Assembly: GCA_903938365.1 (NCBI GenBank)
Contig: CAJACZ010000159.1
Location: forward strand, 1-62,962
DNA from: an uncultured Pseudomonadota bacterium
GTDB lineage: Bacteria; Pseudomonadota; Gammaproteobacteria; Steroidobacterales; Steroidobacteraceae
DNA: 62,962 nt
Direction: 5' to 3'
The notes below the pieces were generated by a model, which saw nothing but the letters and a program-made list of their open reading frames with translations, searched no databases and had not been told where the DNA came from. The translations under genes were made by a program, and so were the position numbers. Of this stretch, positions 1 to 7,904 are shown piece by piece (the first letter of the stretch is position 1; each line of letters begins with the position of its first letter).

Positions 1-1180
1 CGCTCGCCGGCACCGGCGCGGGCATGGACGCCTGCGCGCCCGGGGCCGGGGCCGGGCGCGGTGCCGCGGCGGGCGGCGCAAGGTCAGCGTCGCCCGTGAG
101 CGGGCGGAACGCCAGCATGCGCAGCAGCGTCATGTCGAAGCCGCTGCGCGGGTCAGGCGCCCACTCCAGGTCGCGTCGGCCGAGGATCGCGGCCTGGTAA
201 TACAGCTGGGCGTCCTCGGGCGACATTCGCGAGGCGAGGTCGGCCAGAAGTTCCGGGCCGTGCAGTTCATCGCCCTCGTAGTCCGGCAATGCCTGCCTCA
301 GCGCGATGCGCACCAGCAGTGCCGCCAGCGCGTCGAGCACTGCGCCGTAGTCGGGCGCCCATTCCTCGAGCGAGCGCGCGAAGTCGAGCAGCGGCCCGGG
401 CTGGCCGTCCGCAAGCAGGCCCGCGAGGGTGGCGACCTGCTGGCGATCCACCGTGGCGAGCATCGCCCTCGCCTCCGCGTCCGAGACTTTCCCGCCGCCG
501 AAGGCGATGAGCTGGTCGAGCAGCGACAGCCCATCGCGCATGCTCCCATCCGCCGCCTCGGCGACGAGCCGCACGGCACCGGGCTCGAAGGGCACACCCT
601 CGGCGTCCAGGATGGTCCTGATCCGGTCGGCGATCAGCCCGATCGACAGGCGCTTGAGGTTGAACTGCAGGCAGCGCGACAGCACCGTGACGGGCAGTTT
701 CTGCGGATCGGTGGTCGCGAGCAGGAACTTGACGTGCGGCGGAGGCTCTTCGAGCGTCTTGAGCAGCGCGTTGAACGAGTGGGTCGAGAGCATGTGCACC
801 TCGTCGATGAGGTACACCTTGTAGCGACCGCGCGTGGGGGAATACTGGACGTTCTCGAGCAGTTCGCGGGTGTCGTCGACCTTGGTGCGCGATGCCGCAT
901 CGACCTCGATCAGGTCGATGAACCGCCCCTCATCGATTTCACGGCAGGAGGCACAGACGCCGCAGGGCGTCGCGGTGACGCCGGATTCGCAGTTCAGGCA
1001 CTTGGAAAAGATGCGCGCAATCGTGGTCTTGCCCACTCCGCGGGTGCCCGTGAACAGGAAGGCATGATGAACACGGTTGGTGGAGAGCGCGTTCGAGAGG
1101 GCGCGTAGGACATGTTCCTGCCCCGTGAGCTCCTCGAAGCGACGCGGGCGCCACTTGCGTGCCAGAGCGGTGTAGGCCAT
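1..1180 (-). CDS. dnaX: DNA polymerase III subunit gamma/tau, 3' end cut by window edge
   Basis: Clamp-loader ATPase of the replicative polymerase; as tau it also links the core polymerases to DnaB. The frame opens at ATG 1180 (MAYTALARKWRPRRF) with an AAGGG about 8 nt upstream. In order it shows a Walker A (GTRGVGKT, near residue 45), the four-cysteine zinc module (C-x8-C-x2-C-x2-C), the Walker B DEVHML and the SRC sensor 1 motif. About 393 codons are visible; the C-terminal tau domains and any programmed frameshift site lie beyond the left edge. The ORF track misses it because the frame is open at the edge. It lies downstream of tRNA-Ser and the 4.5S RNA on the same strand. Identification is very secure. 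Confidence 0.97.
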   Translation of the reverse strand, partial: MAYTALARKWRPRRFEELTGQEHVLRALSNALSTNRVHHAFLFTGTRGVGKTTIARIFSKCLNCESGVTATPCGVCASCREIDEGRFIDLIEVDAASRTKVDDTRELLENVQYSPTRGRYKVYLIDEVHMLSTHSFNALLKTLEEPPPHVKFLLATTDPQKLPVTVLSRCLQFNLKRLSIGLIADRIRTILDAEGVPFEPGAVRLVAEAADGSMRDGLSLLDQLIAFGGGKVSDAEARAMLATVDRQQVATLAGLLADGQPGPLLDFARSLEEWAPDYGAVLDALAALLVRIALRQALPDYEGDELHGPELLADLASRMSPEDAQLYYQAAILGRRDLEWAPDPRSGFDMTLLRMLAFRPLTGDADLAPPAAAPRPAPAPGAQASMPAPVPAS

Positions 1181-1219
1181 CTAGGGACCCTTGGGCTTGG
1201 TGGCCGTGAACATAAGGGA

Positions 1220-1331
1220 GGCGGCCCGCACCAGCTTGACTCCGGCACCCGACATCACCACTACCGTTGCTCCCTTCCGGGCCTGGCGGAATTTGCGGCT
1301 GGTCGTCGCGAAGGAACCAATGCGGGACGCC
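1220..1331 (-). ncRNA. ffs: 4.5S signal recognition particle RNA
   Basis: The minus strand carries the SRP RNA domain IV core: CCAGGCCCGGAAGGGAGCAA, with the GGAA tetraloop, followed by GGTGCCGGAGTCAAGCTGG. The ends pair well: GGCGTCCCGCATTGG at the 5' side against CTGGTGCGGGCCGCC at the 3' side, which sets the approximate boundaries (about 112 nt, similar to E. coli 4.5S). It binds Ffh, whose gene is also in this window, to target membrane proteins. It sits 8 nt after the CCA of tRNA-Ser and 39 nt before dnaX. Exact ends are estimated from pairing. Confidence 0.9.
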
Positions 1332-1339
1332 ATAGAAAA

Positions 1340-1429
1340 TGGCGGAGAGGGTGGGATTCGAACCCACGAACACCTTGCGATGTTACTTGACTTCCAATCA
1401 AGCGCCTTCGGCCGCTCGGCCACCTCTCC
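1340..1429 (-). tRNA. tRNA-Ser (anticodon GGA), CCA encoded
   Basis: A class II tRNA with acceptor GGAGAGG/CCTCTCC, discriminator G and an encoded CCA. The anticodon arm is CTTGA-TTGGAAG-TCAAG, giving anticodon GGA (Ser, UCC/UCU codons). A long variable arm and a T arm with GGGTTCGAATCCC complete the cloverleaf. It precedes ffs and dnaX on the same strand. No strong promoter was seen in the 67 bases upstream, so it may be transcribed from the dapA side. Confidence 0.97.
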
Positions 1430-1496
1430 GGTAAAACAGACTCCAGCGATTTCCCGCCTCGCACCTCACCGCGGTCCACCGCGGCCCCTGATGATA

Positions 1497-1784
1497 TCAG
1501 GCCGAAGGCCGGGTTTCTTTCGGGCTGGAGAATTTAGGTGGGGTATCGAGACAGGGCGAGTCCGGTCCGATCGGCAGCTCCGGTTCGGCCAGCGGCGGAA
1601 TCGGCACGGCGTTGCGCGCATCAGGCCCCTGCAGGCCCGCGGGTATCTTCAGGGGTGCGTTGTCCTCGACCCCGGCGAAGTCCTGCGGCTTGGCGCAGCG
1701 GGTCTCGAACAGCTTGAACTGACCGCAGCCCGTCAGAAGCACGGTGGTGGCGGCCAGCAGGGACAGGGATCGTAGACGATGCAT
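1497..1784 (-). CDS. small outer-membrane-type lipoprotein at the bamC position
   Basis: A 95-residue protein with a signal peptide and a clear lipobox (LLTGC; lipidated Cys at residue 20), so a lipoprotein of about 76 mature residues. The mature part is Pro-rich and without obvious fold; it has two more cysteines (RCAKP and SPCLD) that could form a periplasmic disulfide. It follows dapA by 9 nt, exactly where E. coli has bamC (dapA-bamC). The segment APLKIPAGLQGP...AVPIP recalls the unstructured N-terminal BamC segment that wraps BamD, but the helix-grip domains of BamC are absent. The lipoprotein call is firm; the BamC relation is inference only. Confidence 0.75.
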   Translation of the reverse strand: MHRLRSLSLLAATTVLLTGCGQFKLFETRCAKPQDFAGVEDNAPLKIPAGLQGPDARNAVPIPPLAEPELPIGPDSPCLDTPPKFSSPKETRPSA

Positions 1785-1793
1785 CAGGGTTCC

Positions 1794-2684
1794 TCAGTGG
1801 GCCGCGACGGCCCGCAGGCCCGCAGCAGCCATGGCCTCGCGCAGCCGCGGGTGGAAGCGCGCCGAAAGCGGCGTCAACGGGAGACGGATACCGGAGTCGA
1901 TCAGGCCCATTTCGGACAAGACCCACTTTACAGGGATCGGGTTAGCCTCGACGAACAGGCTTTCGTGCAGCGCGCCCAGCGGCCCGTCGATCCGGGCAGC
2001 CCCTGCCGCGTCCCCCGCAAGCGCCGCTGCCACCAGGTCGGACAGCTGTCGGGGCGCAACGTTCGCGGTCACCGAAATCACCCCCCGGGCGCCCGCCAGG
2101 ACGGCCTCACGGGCCGTTGCGTCGTCGCCCGAAAGCACGTCGAATCCCGGACCGCAGAGCGCGACCAGCTCACGGATCCGGCCGATGTCGGCGACCGCCT
2201 CCTTGATTGCGGTGATTCCTGGAACCCGGGCCAGGCGCGCAGTCGTCACCGGCAGCATATCCACGGCCGTGCGGCCGGGTACGTTGTACAGCAGGACCGG
2301 TTTGCCGGCCGCCGCAGCGACCGCCGAAAAATGCTGGAAAAGCCCCTCCTGGGTCGGCTTGTTGTAGGCCGGGGTCACCACCAGCAGGCCATCGACACCA
2401 AGCCCGGAAATCCAGCGCGCACGTTCCACGGTGGCCGCGGTGCTGCTGAGGCCGGCGCCGGCAATCACCTGTGCGCGCCCGTGCGTCCGCTGGATCGCGG
2501 TGACCAGCAGCTCGTGCAGTTCCGGATCGGTGAGTGTGGGCGATTCGCCGGTAGTACCGCCCACGACGACGCCCCGGGTGCCGTTGGCCAGGTGGAAGTC
2601 GAGCAGGCGGGACCAGGCGCCGAAGTCGATCGCGCCATCCGGGCGCATCGGCGTGACCACGGCCACGAAGCTGCCTGAGAACAT
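1794..2684 (-). CDS. dapA: 4-hydroxy-tetrahydrodipicolinate synthase
   Basis: Condenses pyruvate with aspartate-semialdehyde, the first committed step of the diaminopimelate/lysine pathway. The 296-residue protein has the usual family length and TIM-barrel motifs: GGTTGESPTL near residue 43, the Tyr region TPAYNKPTQEG near 133, YNVPGRTAVDM, and the Schiff-base lysine in ITAIKEA near 160. It starts at ATG 2684 and is followed 9 nt later by the small lipoprotein gene, forming a likely operon. The gcvR-like gene is divergent, 160 bp away. Confidence 0.97.
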   Translation of the reverse strand: MFSGSFVAVVTPMRPDGAIDFGAWSRLLDFHLANGTRGVVVGGTTGESPTLTDPELHELLVTAIQRTHGRAQVIAGAGLSSTAATVERARWISGLGVDGLLVVTPAYNKPTQEGLFQHFSAVAAAAGKPVLLYNVPGRTAVDMLPVTTARLARVPGITAIKEAVADIGRIRELVALCGPGFDVLSGDDATAREAVLAGARGVISVTANVAPRQLSDLVAAALAGDAAGAARIDGPLGALHESLFVEANPIPVKWVLSEMGLIDSGIRLPLTPLSARFHPRLREAMAAAGLRAVAAH

Positions 2685-2844
2685 CTACCCACCGGGACTT
2701 AAGCGGAAGCCGGCGATGTTACGGGGGGCTGCCGCAGGCGCGCAACACTCGCGACGGACACCGCAGGGCCCGCCTGCAGGCGGGTCGCCATGGCGTGCCC
2801 CAATCGTTACACTCCAGTCCCACGCATCCAATCCATCCGGTTCA

Positions 2845-3375
2845 ATGAAACAGCACATCGCCGTCTCCGCGATCGGCACCGACCGCACCGGACTTGTCCA
2901 CGAGCTCACCAAAGTCATCAGCGACTGCGGCGGCAATATCGGCGAAAGCCGGATGGCCAGCCTGGGCTCCGAGTTCGCCATGGTGATGCTCATCGCGGGC
3001 AACTGGCACTCGCTCGCCAAGCTCGAGACCGAACTCAAGAAGTTCGCCGATTCAACCGGACTGACAGTAAACCTGCGGCGCACGGAACCGCGGGCCCCGC
3101 GCACCGACCAGCTTCCCTATTCCATCGATGCGGTGTGCCTGGACCAGAGTGGGGTCGTTTCATCGATCTCCGGCTTCTGCTCCAGCCGCGGCATCGACAT
3201 CGCCGAAGTGTCCACGCGCAGCTACCCGGCGGCGCACACCGGCGCACAGATGTTTTCGGTGCAGATGGTCGTCAACGTGCCGAGCCGGCTGCACCTCGCG
3301 CACCTGCGCGAGGAATTCATGGAGTTCTGCGACTCCCTGAACCTCGACGCCATCCTCGAACCCGTAAAATCCTGA
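2845..3375 (+). CDS. GcvR-like tandem ACT-domain regulator
   Basis: A 176-residue protein with two ACT domains (about residues 4-80 and 92-170), the layout of the glycine cleavage system repressor GcvR. The start was set at ATG 2845 (MKQHIAVSAIGTDRTG), which begins directly with the first ACT domain; the longer frame in the track extends into the dapA promoter region. Typical features are GTDRTGLVHELT and, in the second domain, DQSGVVSSISGFCSSRGIDI. ACT domains bind small ligands such as amino acids, and GcvR acts on GcvA rather than DNA. The gene is divergent from dapA and followed by bcp 43 nt later. GcvR function is inferred from family; the ligand is unknown. Confidence 0.85.
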   Translation: MKQHIAVSAIGTDRTGLVHELTKVISDCGGNIGESRMASLGSEFAMVMLIAGNWHSLAKLETELKKFADSTGLTVNLRRTEPRAPRTDQLPYSIDAVCLDQSGVVSSISGFCSSRGIDIAEVSTRSYPAAHTGAQMFSVQMVVNVPSRLHLAHLREEFMEFCDSLNLDAILEPVKS

Positions 3376-3418
3376 CCCGCGGCAGGCACGCCACACCGCG
3401 ACACCTGGAGTTCATCCC

Positions 3419-3886
3419 ATGGGCAAGATCGCCGCAGGAAAGAAAGTCCCCGACTTCACCGCCAAGACCTCCGACGGCCGGCCCTGGCGCCTTGCGGACG
3501 CCCACGGCTCGAAGCTCGTGATCTATTTCTACCCCAAGGACATGACGCCCGGCTGCACGCTGGAGGCCCAGCAGTTCCGCGACCTGCAGGGCGCATTCCG
3601 CAAGGCGGGCGCCACCGTGCTCGGCGTCTCGCGTGATTCCTGCGCCTCGCATGCGAAATTCCGGGCGCGCGACAACCTCAACTTCGAACTGCTCTCCGAC
3701 GATGACGAGGCGCTGTGCAAGGCCTTCGACGTCATCAAGGAAAAGAACATGTACGGCAAGAAGGTCATGGGCATCGAGCGCAGCACCTTCCTGATCGGAG
3801 CCGACGGCCTGCTGGCCCGCGAATGGCGCAAGGTCAAGGCGGACGGCCATGCCGCCGAAGTCCTCGAGGCGGTGAAGGCGCTTTGA
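3419..3886 (+). CDS. bcp: thioredoxin-dependent peroxiredoxin, Bcp/PrxQ family
   Basis: Reduces hydroperoxides in the cytoplasm at the expense of thioredoxin. The 155-residue protein has the peroxiredoxin fold, with the peroxidatic cysteine at about C46 in DMTPGCTLEA. The resolving cysteine found five residues later in E. coli Bcp is absent (the sequence is CTLEAQQF). Other cysteines are C75 in SRDSCASH and one in DEALCKAF, and C75 is the better candidate partner. The SD-like GGAG precedes ATG 3419. Its stop overlaps the TTG start of the PhoH-family gene by three bases, suggesting translational coupling. Confidence 0.93.
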   Translation: MGKIAAGKKVPDFTAKTSDGRPWRLADAHGSKLVIYFYPKDMTPGCTLEAQQFRDLQGAFRKAGATVLGVSRDSCASHAKFRARDNLNFELLSDDDEALCKAFDVIKEKNMYGKKVMGIERSTFLIGADGLLAREWRKVKADGHAAEVLEAVKAL

Positions 3887-5301
3887 CGAAGCGCCGCTCC
3901 AGACGGGGACGTCGGCTGTTCGTGCTCGACACGAACGTGCTGATGCACGATCCGGCGGCGATCTTCCGCTTCGAGGAGCACGACATCTACCTGCCGATGG
4001 TCGTGCTCGAGGAACTCGACGCCAACAAGAAGGGCCTGTCCGAATCCGCACGCAATGCCCGGCAGGTCAGTCGTTTCCTCGACGAACTCATGCAGGGTGC
4101 CTCGAAGGACCGGATCGATGCGGGCCTGCCGCTGCCCTCCCAGGCCAGCGCGAATCGTGACAAGTCACCCAGCAGCGGGCGGCTGTTCTTCCAGACCCGC
4201 CAGCTCGACTCCGCCCTCCCCGACTACCTGCCGGGACATGGCGGGGACAACGCGATCCTGTCCCAGACGCTCGCACTCCAGGCCCTCCACGCGGAATCGC
4301 GCGTGGTGCTGGTCTCGAAGGACATCAACCTGCGCATCAAGGCCGCTGTGGTGGGCGTGCATGCGGAGGACTATTTCAGTGACCGCACGATCGAGGACGC
4401 GGACGTCCTGTATCGCGGCCACGAGCCGCTGCCCGTGGACTTCTGGGAGCGCCACGCGCAGCAGATGCGCTCATGGCGGGAAGGGGCCAGGACTTTCTAC
4501 GAGATCACGGGCCCTGCGGTCACGGCCTGGGTCCCCAACCAGTTCGTTTTCGAGGAACGCCCCGAGGGCATCGAAGCGCGGGTGATCAAGCTGGAAGGGA
4601 GCACGGCAACGCTGGAGCTGGTCCAGGATTTCCGGGGCGACCGCCATGGCGTCTGGGGTGTCGCGGCGCGCAATCGCGAGCAGAACTTCGCGCTCAACCT
4701 GCTGATGAACCCGGACATCGACTTCGTGTCGATCCTCGGGCCGGCGGGAACCGGCAAGACGCTGCTGACCCTGGCTGCCGGCCTTGCGCAGACGCTCGAA
4801 CACAACCGCTTCACCGAAATCATCATGACCCGCGTCACGATCCCGCTGGGTGAAGACATCGGTTTCCTCCCGGGCACGGAAGAGGAAAAGATGGAGCCCT
4901 GGATGGGTGCGCTGATGGACAACCTCGAGGTCCTGACGGGGAGCTCGGAGGGCGGCAACTGGGGACGCGGCGCCACGAACGACCTGCTGCGCAGTCGCAT
5001 CAAGATCCGCTCGATGAACTTCATGCGCGGCAGGACATTCCTCAACCGTTTCGTGATCGTGGACGAGGCCCAGAACCTCACGCCCAAGCAGATGCGCGCC
5101 CTCGTGACGCGTGCGGGACCGGGCACCAAGGTGGTCTGCCTCGGCAACATCGCACAGATCGACAGCCCCTATCTCACGGAGACGACCTCGGGCCTCACTT
5201 ATGTCGTGAACCGCTTCCAGGGCTGGCCCCACTCGGGGCACGTGACACTGGTCCGGGGCGAGCGCTCGCGCCTCGCCGACTACGCCAGCGAGGCGCTTTG
5301 A
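3883..5301 (+). CDS. PIN domain-PhoH ATPase fusion
   Basis: A 472-residue fusion of an N-terminal PIN ribonuclease-like domain (LFVLDTNVLMHDP near residue 12, with conserved acidic residues ELDANKKG) and a C-terminal PhoH P-loop ATPase (Walker A GPAGTGKTLL, Walker B VIVDEAQNLTP). Proteins of this type are thought to be RNA helicase/nucleases. The start was set at TTG 3883, overlapping the bcp stop (TTGA); upstream codons in the longer track ORF lie inside bcp out of frame. GTG 3922 is a less likely alternative because it would cut into the first PIN strand. Substrate unknown. bepA follows closely. Confidence 0.93.
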   Translation: MTKRRSRRGRRLFVLDTNVLMHDPAAIFRFEEHDIYLPMVVLEELDANKKGLSESARNARQVSRFLDELMQGASKDRIDAGLPLPSQASANRDKSPSSGRLFFQTRQLDSALPDYLPGHGGDNAILSQTLALQALHAESRVVLVSKDINLRIKAAVVGVHAEDYFSDRTIEDADVLYRGHEPLPVDFWERHAQQMRSWREGARTFYEITGPAVTAWVPNQFVFEERPEGIEARVIKLEGSTATLELVQDFRGDRHGVWGVAARNREQNFALNLLMNPDIDFVSILGPAGTGKTLLTLAAGLAQTLEHNRFTEIIMTRVTIPLGEDIGFLPGTEEEKMEPWMGALMDNLEVLTGSSEGGNWGRGATNDLLRSRIKIRSMNFMRGRTFLNRFVIVDEAQNLTPKQMRALVTRAGPGTKVVCLGNIAQIDSPYLTETTSGLTYVVNRFQGWPHSGHVTLVRGERSRLADYASEAL

Positions 5302-5332
5302 ACTCGTGCCCGGCGCGCGGGTCACATTCCTT

Positions 5333-6814
5333 ATGCGTCTCCTCCTCATGTTGTTCATGGCCTGCACGCTGTCGTTCTCGGGACTGGCCGGCGCGCAGTC
5401 ATCACCCGGCAGCAACGATCTTCCGGACATCGGTTCAGGCGCCGATGCGACGCTGACGCTCAGCGACGAATACCAGATCGGCCGGATGATCGTCCGCGAC
5501 CTGCGCGAGCAGGGCCAGATCCTCGACGACCCGGAAGTCAACGACTACCTGCAGGCGATCGGCTCGAGGATCGCCGCCCAGGCCCAGGAAGGCGGCCAGC
5601 GCTTCCAGTTTTTCCTGGTGAAGGATCCGGCCATCAATGCCTTCGCCCTGCCCGGCGGCTTCATCGGCATCAACCAGGGGCTGTTCACCGCCACGGCCAA
5701 CGAAGCCCAGCTGGCCAGTGTCCTCGCGCACGAGATCGCGCACGTCACCCAGCGCCACATCGCGCGCTCGATCCGTGCCCAGGGCAGGCAGAGCCTCGCC
5801 TCGGCGGCGGCCATCCTGGCCGCCATCCTCATCGGTGCGACCACCGGCAGCCCCGACATGGCGCAAGCCGGCATTGCCATCGCGCAGGGCGCCGCGGTGC
5901 AGCAACGTATCAATTTCACCCGGTCTAACGAGTACGAGGCGGACCGGATCGGCATCAGCTTCCTCGCGAGCGCGGGCTTCGATCCCTACGCCATGTCCGA
6001 CTTCTTCTCGACCATCGGCCGTCGCGCCGGCCTCTCGGGCAGCGTGGAGGTGCCGGAATTCCTGCGCACCCACCCGGTTACCAGCAACCGCATCGCCGAG
6101 TCACGCGACCGCGCCGCGCAGATCCCGGTCGCGATCCGCACCGAATCGCTGTCGTACGCCCTGGTGCGCGAGCGCGCCCGCGTGGTCGCCTCGCCGTCCG
6201 ACAGCGACCTGCGGCCCTATTACGCTGCGCTCGCTGAATCGCGGCCGCTGAACACCGCGCAGCGTTACGGACAGGCCCTGGCGCGCATGCGGGCCGGCGA
6301 AAACGACGCGGCGGCCAGCACCCTGGTCGAGATCTCGGCCGGGCGGCCCGGGGTACCCATGCTGGAGTCGGCCCTGGGCCAGGCCCTGCTCGCAGCCGGG
6401 CGCAGCAGCGACTCGATGCAGGTGTTCGAACGCGCGCTTGCGGTGGCGCCGCGCAACGTTCCGCTGAGCCTGCGGCAGGCCGAAGCGCTCCTGCGCCTGG
6501 GCAAGGCCCGCGAAGCGCACACGCTGCTGCTGGACCTGTTCAACAACGTGCCGCCGACGCCCGAGCAGATCCGGTTCACGGCCTTTGCCGCCAGCAGCGC
6601 CGGGGACACAGGCGATGCCTATTACTACATGAGCGAGTACCACATCGGCACCGGCGACCTGCCGCTGGCGGTCAAGCAGCTCGAACTCGCGCTGGAGGCC
6701 CCGGACCTGACTTCCGTGCAGCGCGCGCGCTTCGAGGCCCGGCAGAAGGAAATCCGCGAAGTGCTGGCGCAGAGCGGCCGTCGCCGCGACCGCCGGGCCG
6801 CTGATACAATGTAA
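5333..6814 (+). CDS. bepA: periplasmic M48 metalloprotease with TPR domain, BepA-like
   Basis: A zinc metalloprotease and chaperone acting on outer-membrane assembly (LptD and Bam substrates in E. coli). ATG 5333 was chosen over the track GTG 5306 because it opens directly into a signal peptide (MRLLLMLFMACTL...GLAGAQ). The zinc site HEIAH is in VLAHEIAHVTQRH (about residue 140), with the third ligand in NEYEADRIG. The C-terminal part, about residues 310-480, is helical TPR-like. Length 493 is typical. mlaA starts 2 nt after the stop, so two envelope-homeostasis genes are co-transcribed. Confidence 0.92.
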   Translation: MRLLLMLFMACTLSFSGLAGAQSSPGSNDLPDIGSGADATLTLSDEYQIGRMIVRDLREQGQILDDPEVNDYLQAIGSRIAAQAQEGGQRFQFFLVKDPAINAFALPGGFIGINQGLFTATANEAQLASVLAHEIAHVTQRHIARSIRAQGRQSLASAAAILAAILIGATTGSPDMAQAGIAIAQGAAVQQRINFTRSNEYEADRIGISFLASAGFDPYAMSDFFSTIGRRAGLSGSVEVPEFLRTHPVTSNRIAESRDRAAQIPVAIRTESLSYALVRERARVVASPSDSDLRPYYAALAESRPLNTAQRYGQALARMRAGENDAAASTLVEISAGRPGVPMLESALGQALLAAGRSSDSMQVFERALAVAPRNVPLSLRQAEALLRLGKAREAHTLLLDLFNNVPPTPEQIRFTAFAASSAGDTGDAYYYMSEYHIGTGDLPLAVKQLELALEAPDLTSVQRARFEARQKEIREVLAQSGRRRDRRAADTM

Positions 6815-6816
6815 AA

Positions 6817-7584
6817 ATGCTTTGCCGACCTTGCTCTCGTCTGGCCCGTCTGGCCGTGGTGATCACCGCCGGCCTGCTGGCGGGCTGCGCCACCACCTCG
6901 ACCCCGCGCACCGCTGACCCGCGCGACCCGCTGGAAAGCCTGAACCGGGCAAGTTACGCGTTCAACGACAGCGTCGATAAGGCCCTGGTCCGGCCTGTCG
7001 CGCGGGGCTACAAGAAGGTGGTGCCCGTCTGGACCCAGACGGGCGTCTCGAACTTCTTCAGCAACGCCAAGTATCCGATCACGCTGGTCAACAACCTGCT
7101 GCAGGGCAAGCTGAAGGCCGCCGCATCGGACACCGGACGCTTCGTGCTCAACACGACCTTCGGCCTGGGCGGCCTGCTCGACCCTGCCACGCTGTCGGGG
7201 CTCGCGCGCAACGACGAGGATTTCGGCCAGACGCTGGGCACCTGGGGCGTACCCCCGGGCCCCTACCTCGTAGTGCCCATCCTCGGCCCCTATTCGATGC
7301 GCGACGGACTTGCCAGGTTCGCAGACGATTTCGTCGAGCCCAGCCACTACATCGAGGACGACAGCACGCGCTGGGGCTTCTGGCTCGGGGATCGCTTCGA
7401 CCGGCGGGTGCGCCTGCTCGAGGCAGACGCCGTGCTGGACCGCACGGGCGATCCCTACGCCTTCGTCCGCAGTGCCTACCTGCAGCGTCGGGAGTACCTG
7501 GTGAGGGACGGCAACGTGCCGGTGGACGAGAACGAATTCGAGGATCCCGCGCTGGAGGATCCCGAAGCGAGCGCCCAGCCCTAG
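6817..7584 (+). CDS. mlaA: outer membrane lipoprotein MlaA (VacJ)
   Basis: The outer-membrane component of the Mla pathway, which removes phospholipids from the outer leaflet and passes them to MlaC. The 255-residue protein has a lipobox (LLAGC, Cys near residue 24) and the MlaA/VacJ signatures DPLESLNRASYAFND, NNLLQGK, RFVLNTTFGLGGLLD and GPYLVVPILGPYSMRDG. It follows bepA by 2 nt. Its TAG stop interlocks with the TAG stop of mlaB on the other strand inside a CTAG palindrome, so mlaA and the mlaFEDCB operon converge tail to tail. Confidence 0.97.
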   Translation: MLCRPCSRLARLAVVITAGLLAGCATTSTPRTADPRDPLESLNRASYAFNDSVDKALVRPVARGYKKVVPVWTQTGVSNFFSNAKYPITLVNNLLQGKLKAAASDTGRFVLNTTFGLGGLLDPATLSGLARNDEDFGQTLGTWGVPPGPYLVVPILGPYSMRDGLARFADDFVEPSHYIEDDSTRWGFWLGDRFDRRVRLLEADAVLDRTGDPYAFVRSAYLQRREYLVRDGNVPVDENEFEDPALEDPEASAQP

Positions 7585-7904
7585 CCGGGTTCGAGCAGCG
7601 ATTCGACTTCGCTGATGCGCGCTATCGCGCGCAGGTTCTCGGGCACTCCGACGAATTTGAGCGTACGACCCGCCGCAGCCGCCCACGCCAGCCATTCGAG
7701 CAGCACCGCGAGCCCGGCACTGTCCGCGGAGGTGACGCCAGAGCAGTCCACCTCGAGGCCCGGAGCCGTGTCGCCAGAAAAGGCCCGTCGCCCTTCGCCA
7801 TACAGGCGCGCCGCCACCGCGAAGCTCAGTTCGCCCCGGATGCGGTAGCGCGCGGCGCCCACCTGCTCGAGGCCGGCCTCCGGCCTTGGGGCTGGCTTGC
7901 TCAC
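7581..7904 (-). CDS. mlaB: STAS-domain protein MlaB
   Basis: Cytoplasmic STAS subunit that stabilises the MlaF ATPase in the MlaFEDB inner-membrane complex. The 107-residue protein carries the anti-sigma-antagonist motif DCSGVTSADSAGLAVLLEW (near residue 57). Start GTG 7904 was chosen because it overlaps the mlaC stop as GTGA; the 316-residue ORF in the track is an artefact that runs back through mlaC in another frame. Last gene of the mlaFEDCB operon, and its stop overlaps that of mlaA on the opposite strand. Confidence 0.92.
   Translation of the reverse strand: MSKPAPRPEAGLEQVGAARYRIRGELSFAVAARLYGEGRRAFSGDTAPGLEVDCSGVTSADSAGLAVLLEWLAWAAAAGRTLKFVGVPENLRAIARISEVESLLEPG

Noticed and set aside
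1455-1490. Hairpin around CCGCGGTGGACCGCGG after the small lipoprotein as terminator
   Set aside because: The stem is good but no T run follows on the minus strand; it may be a read-through or processing structure.
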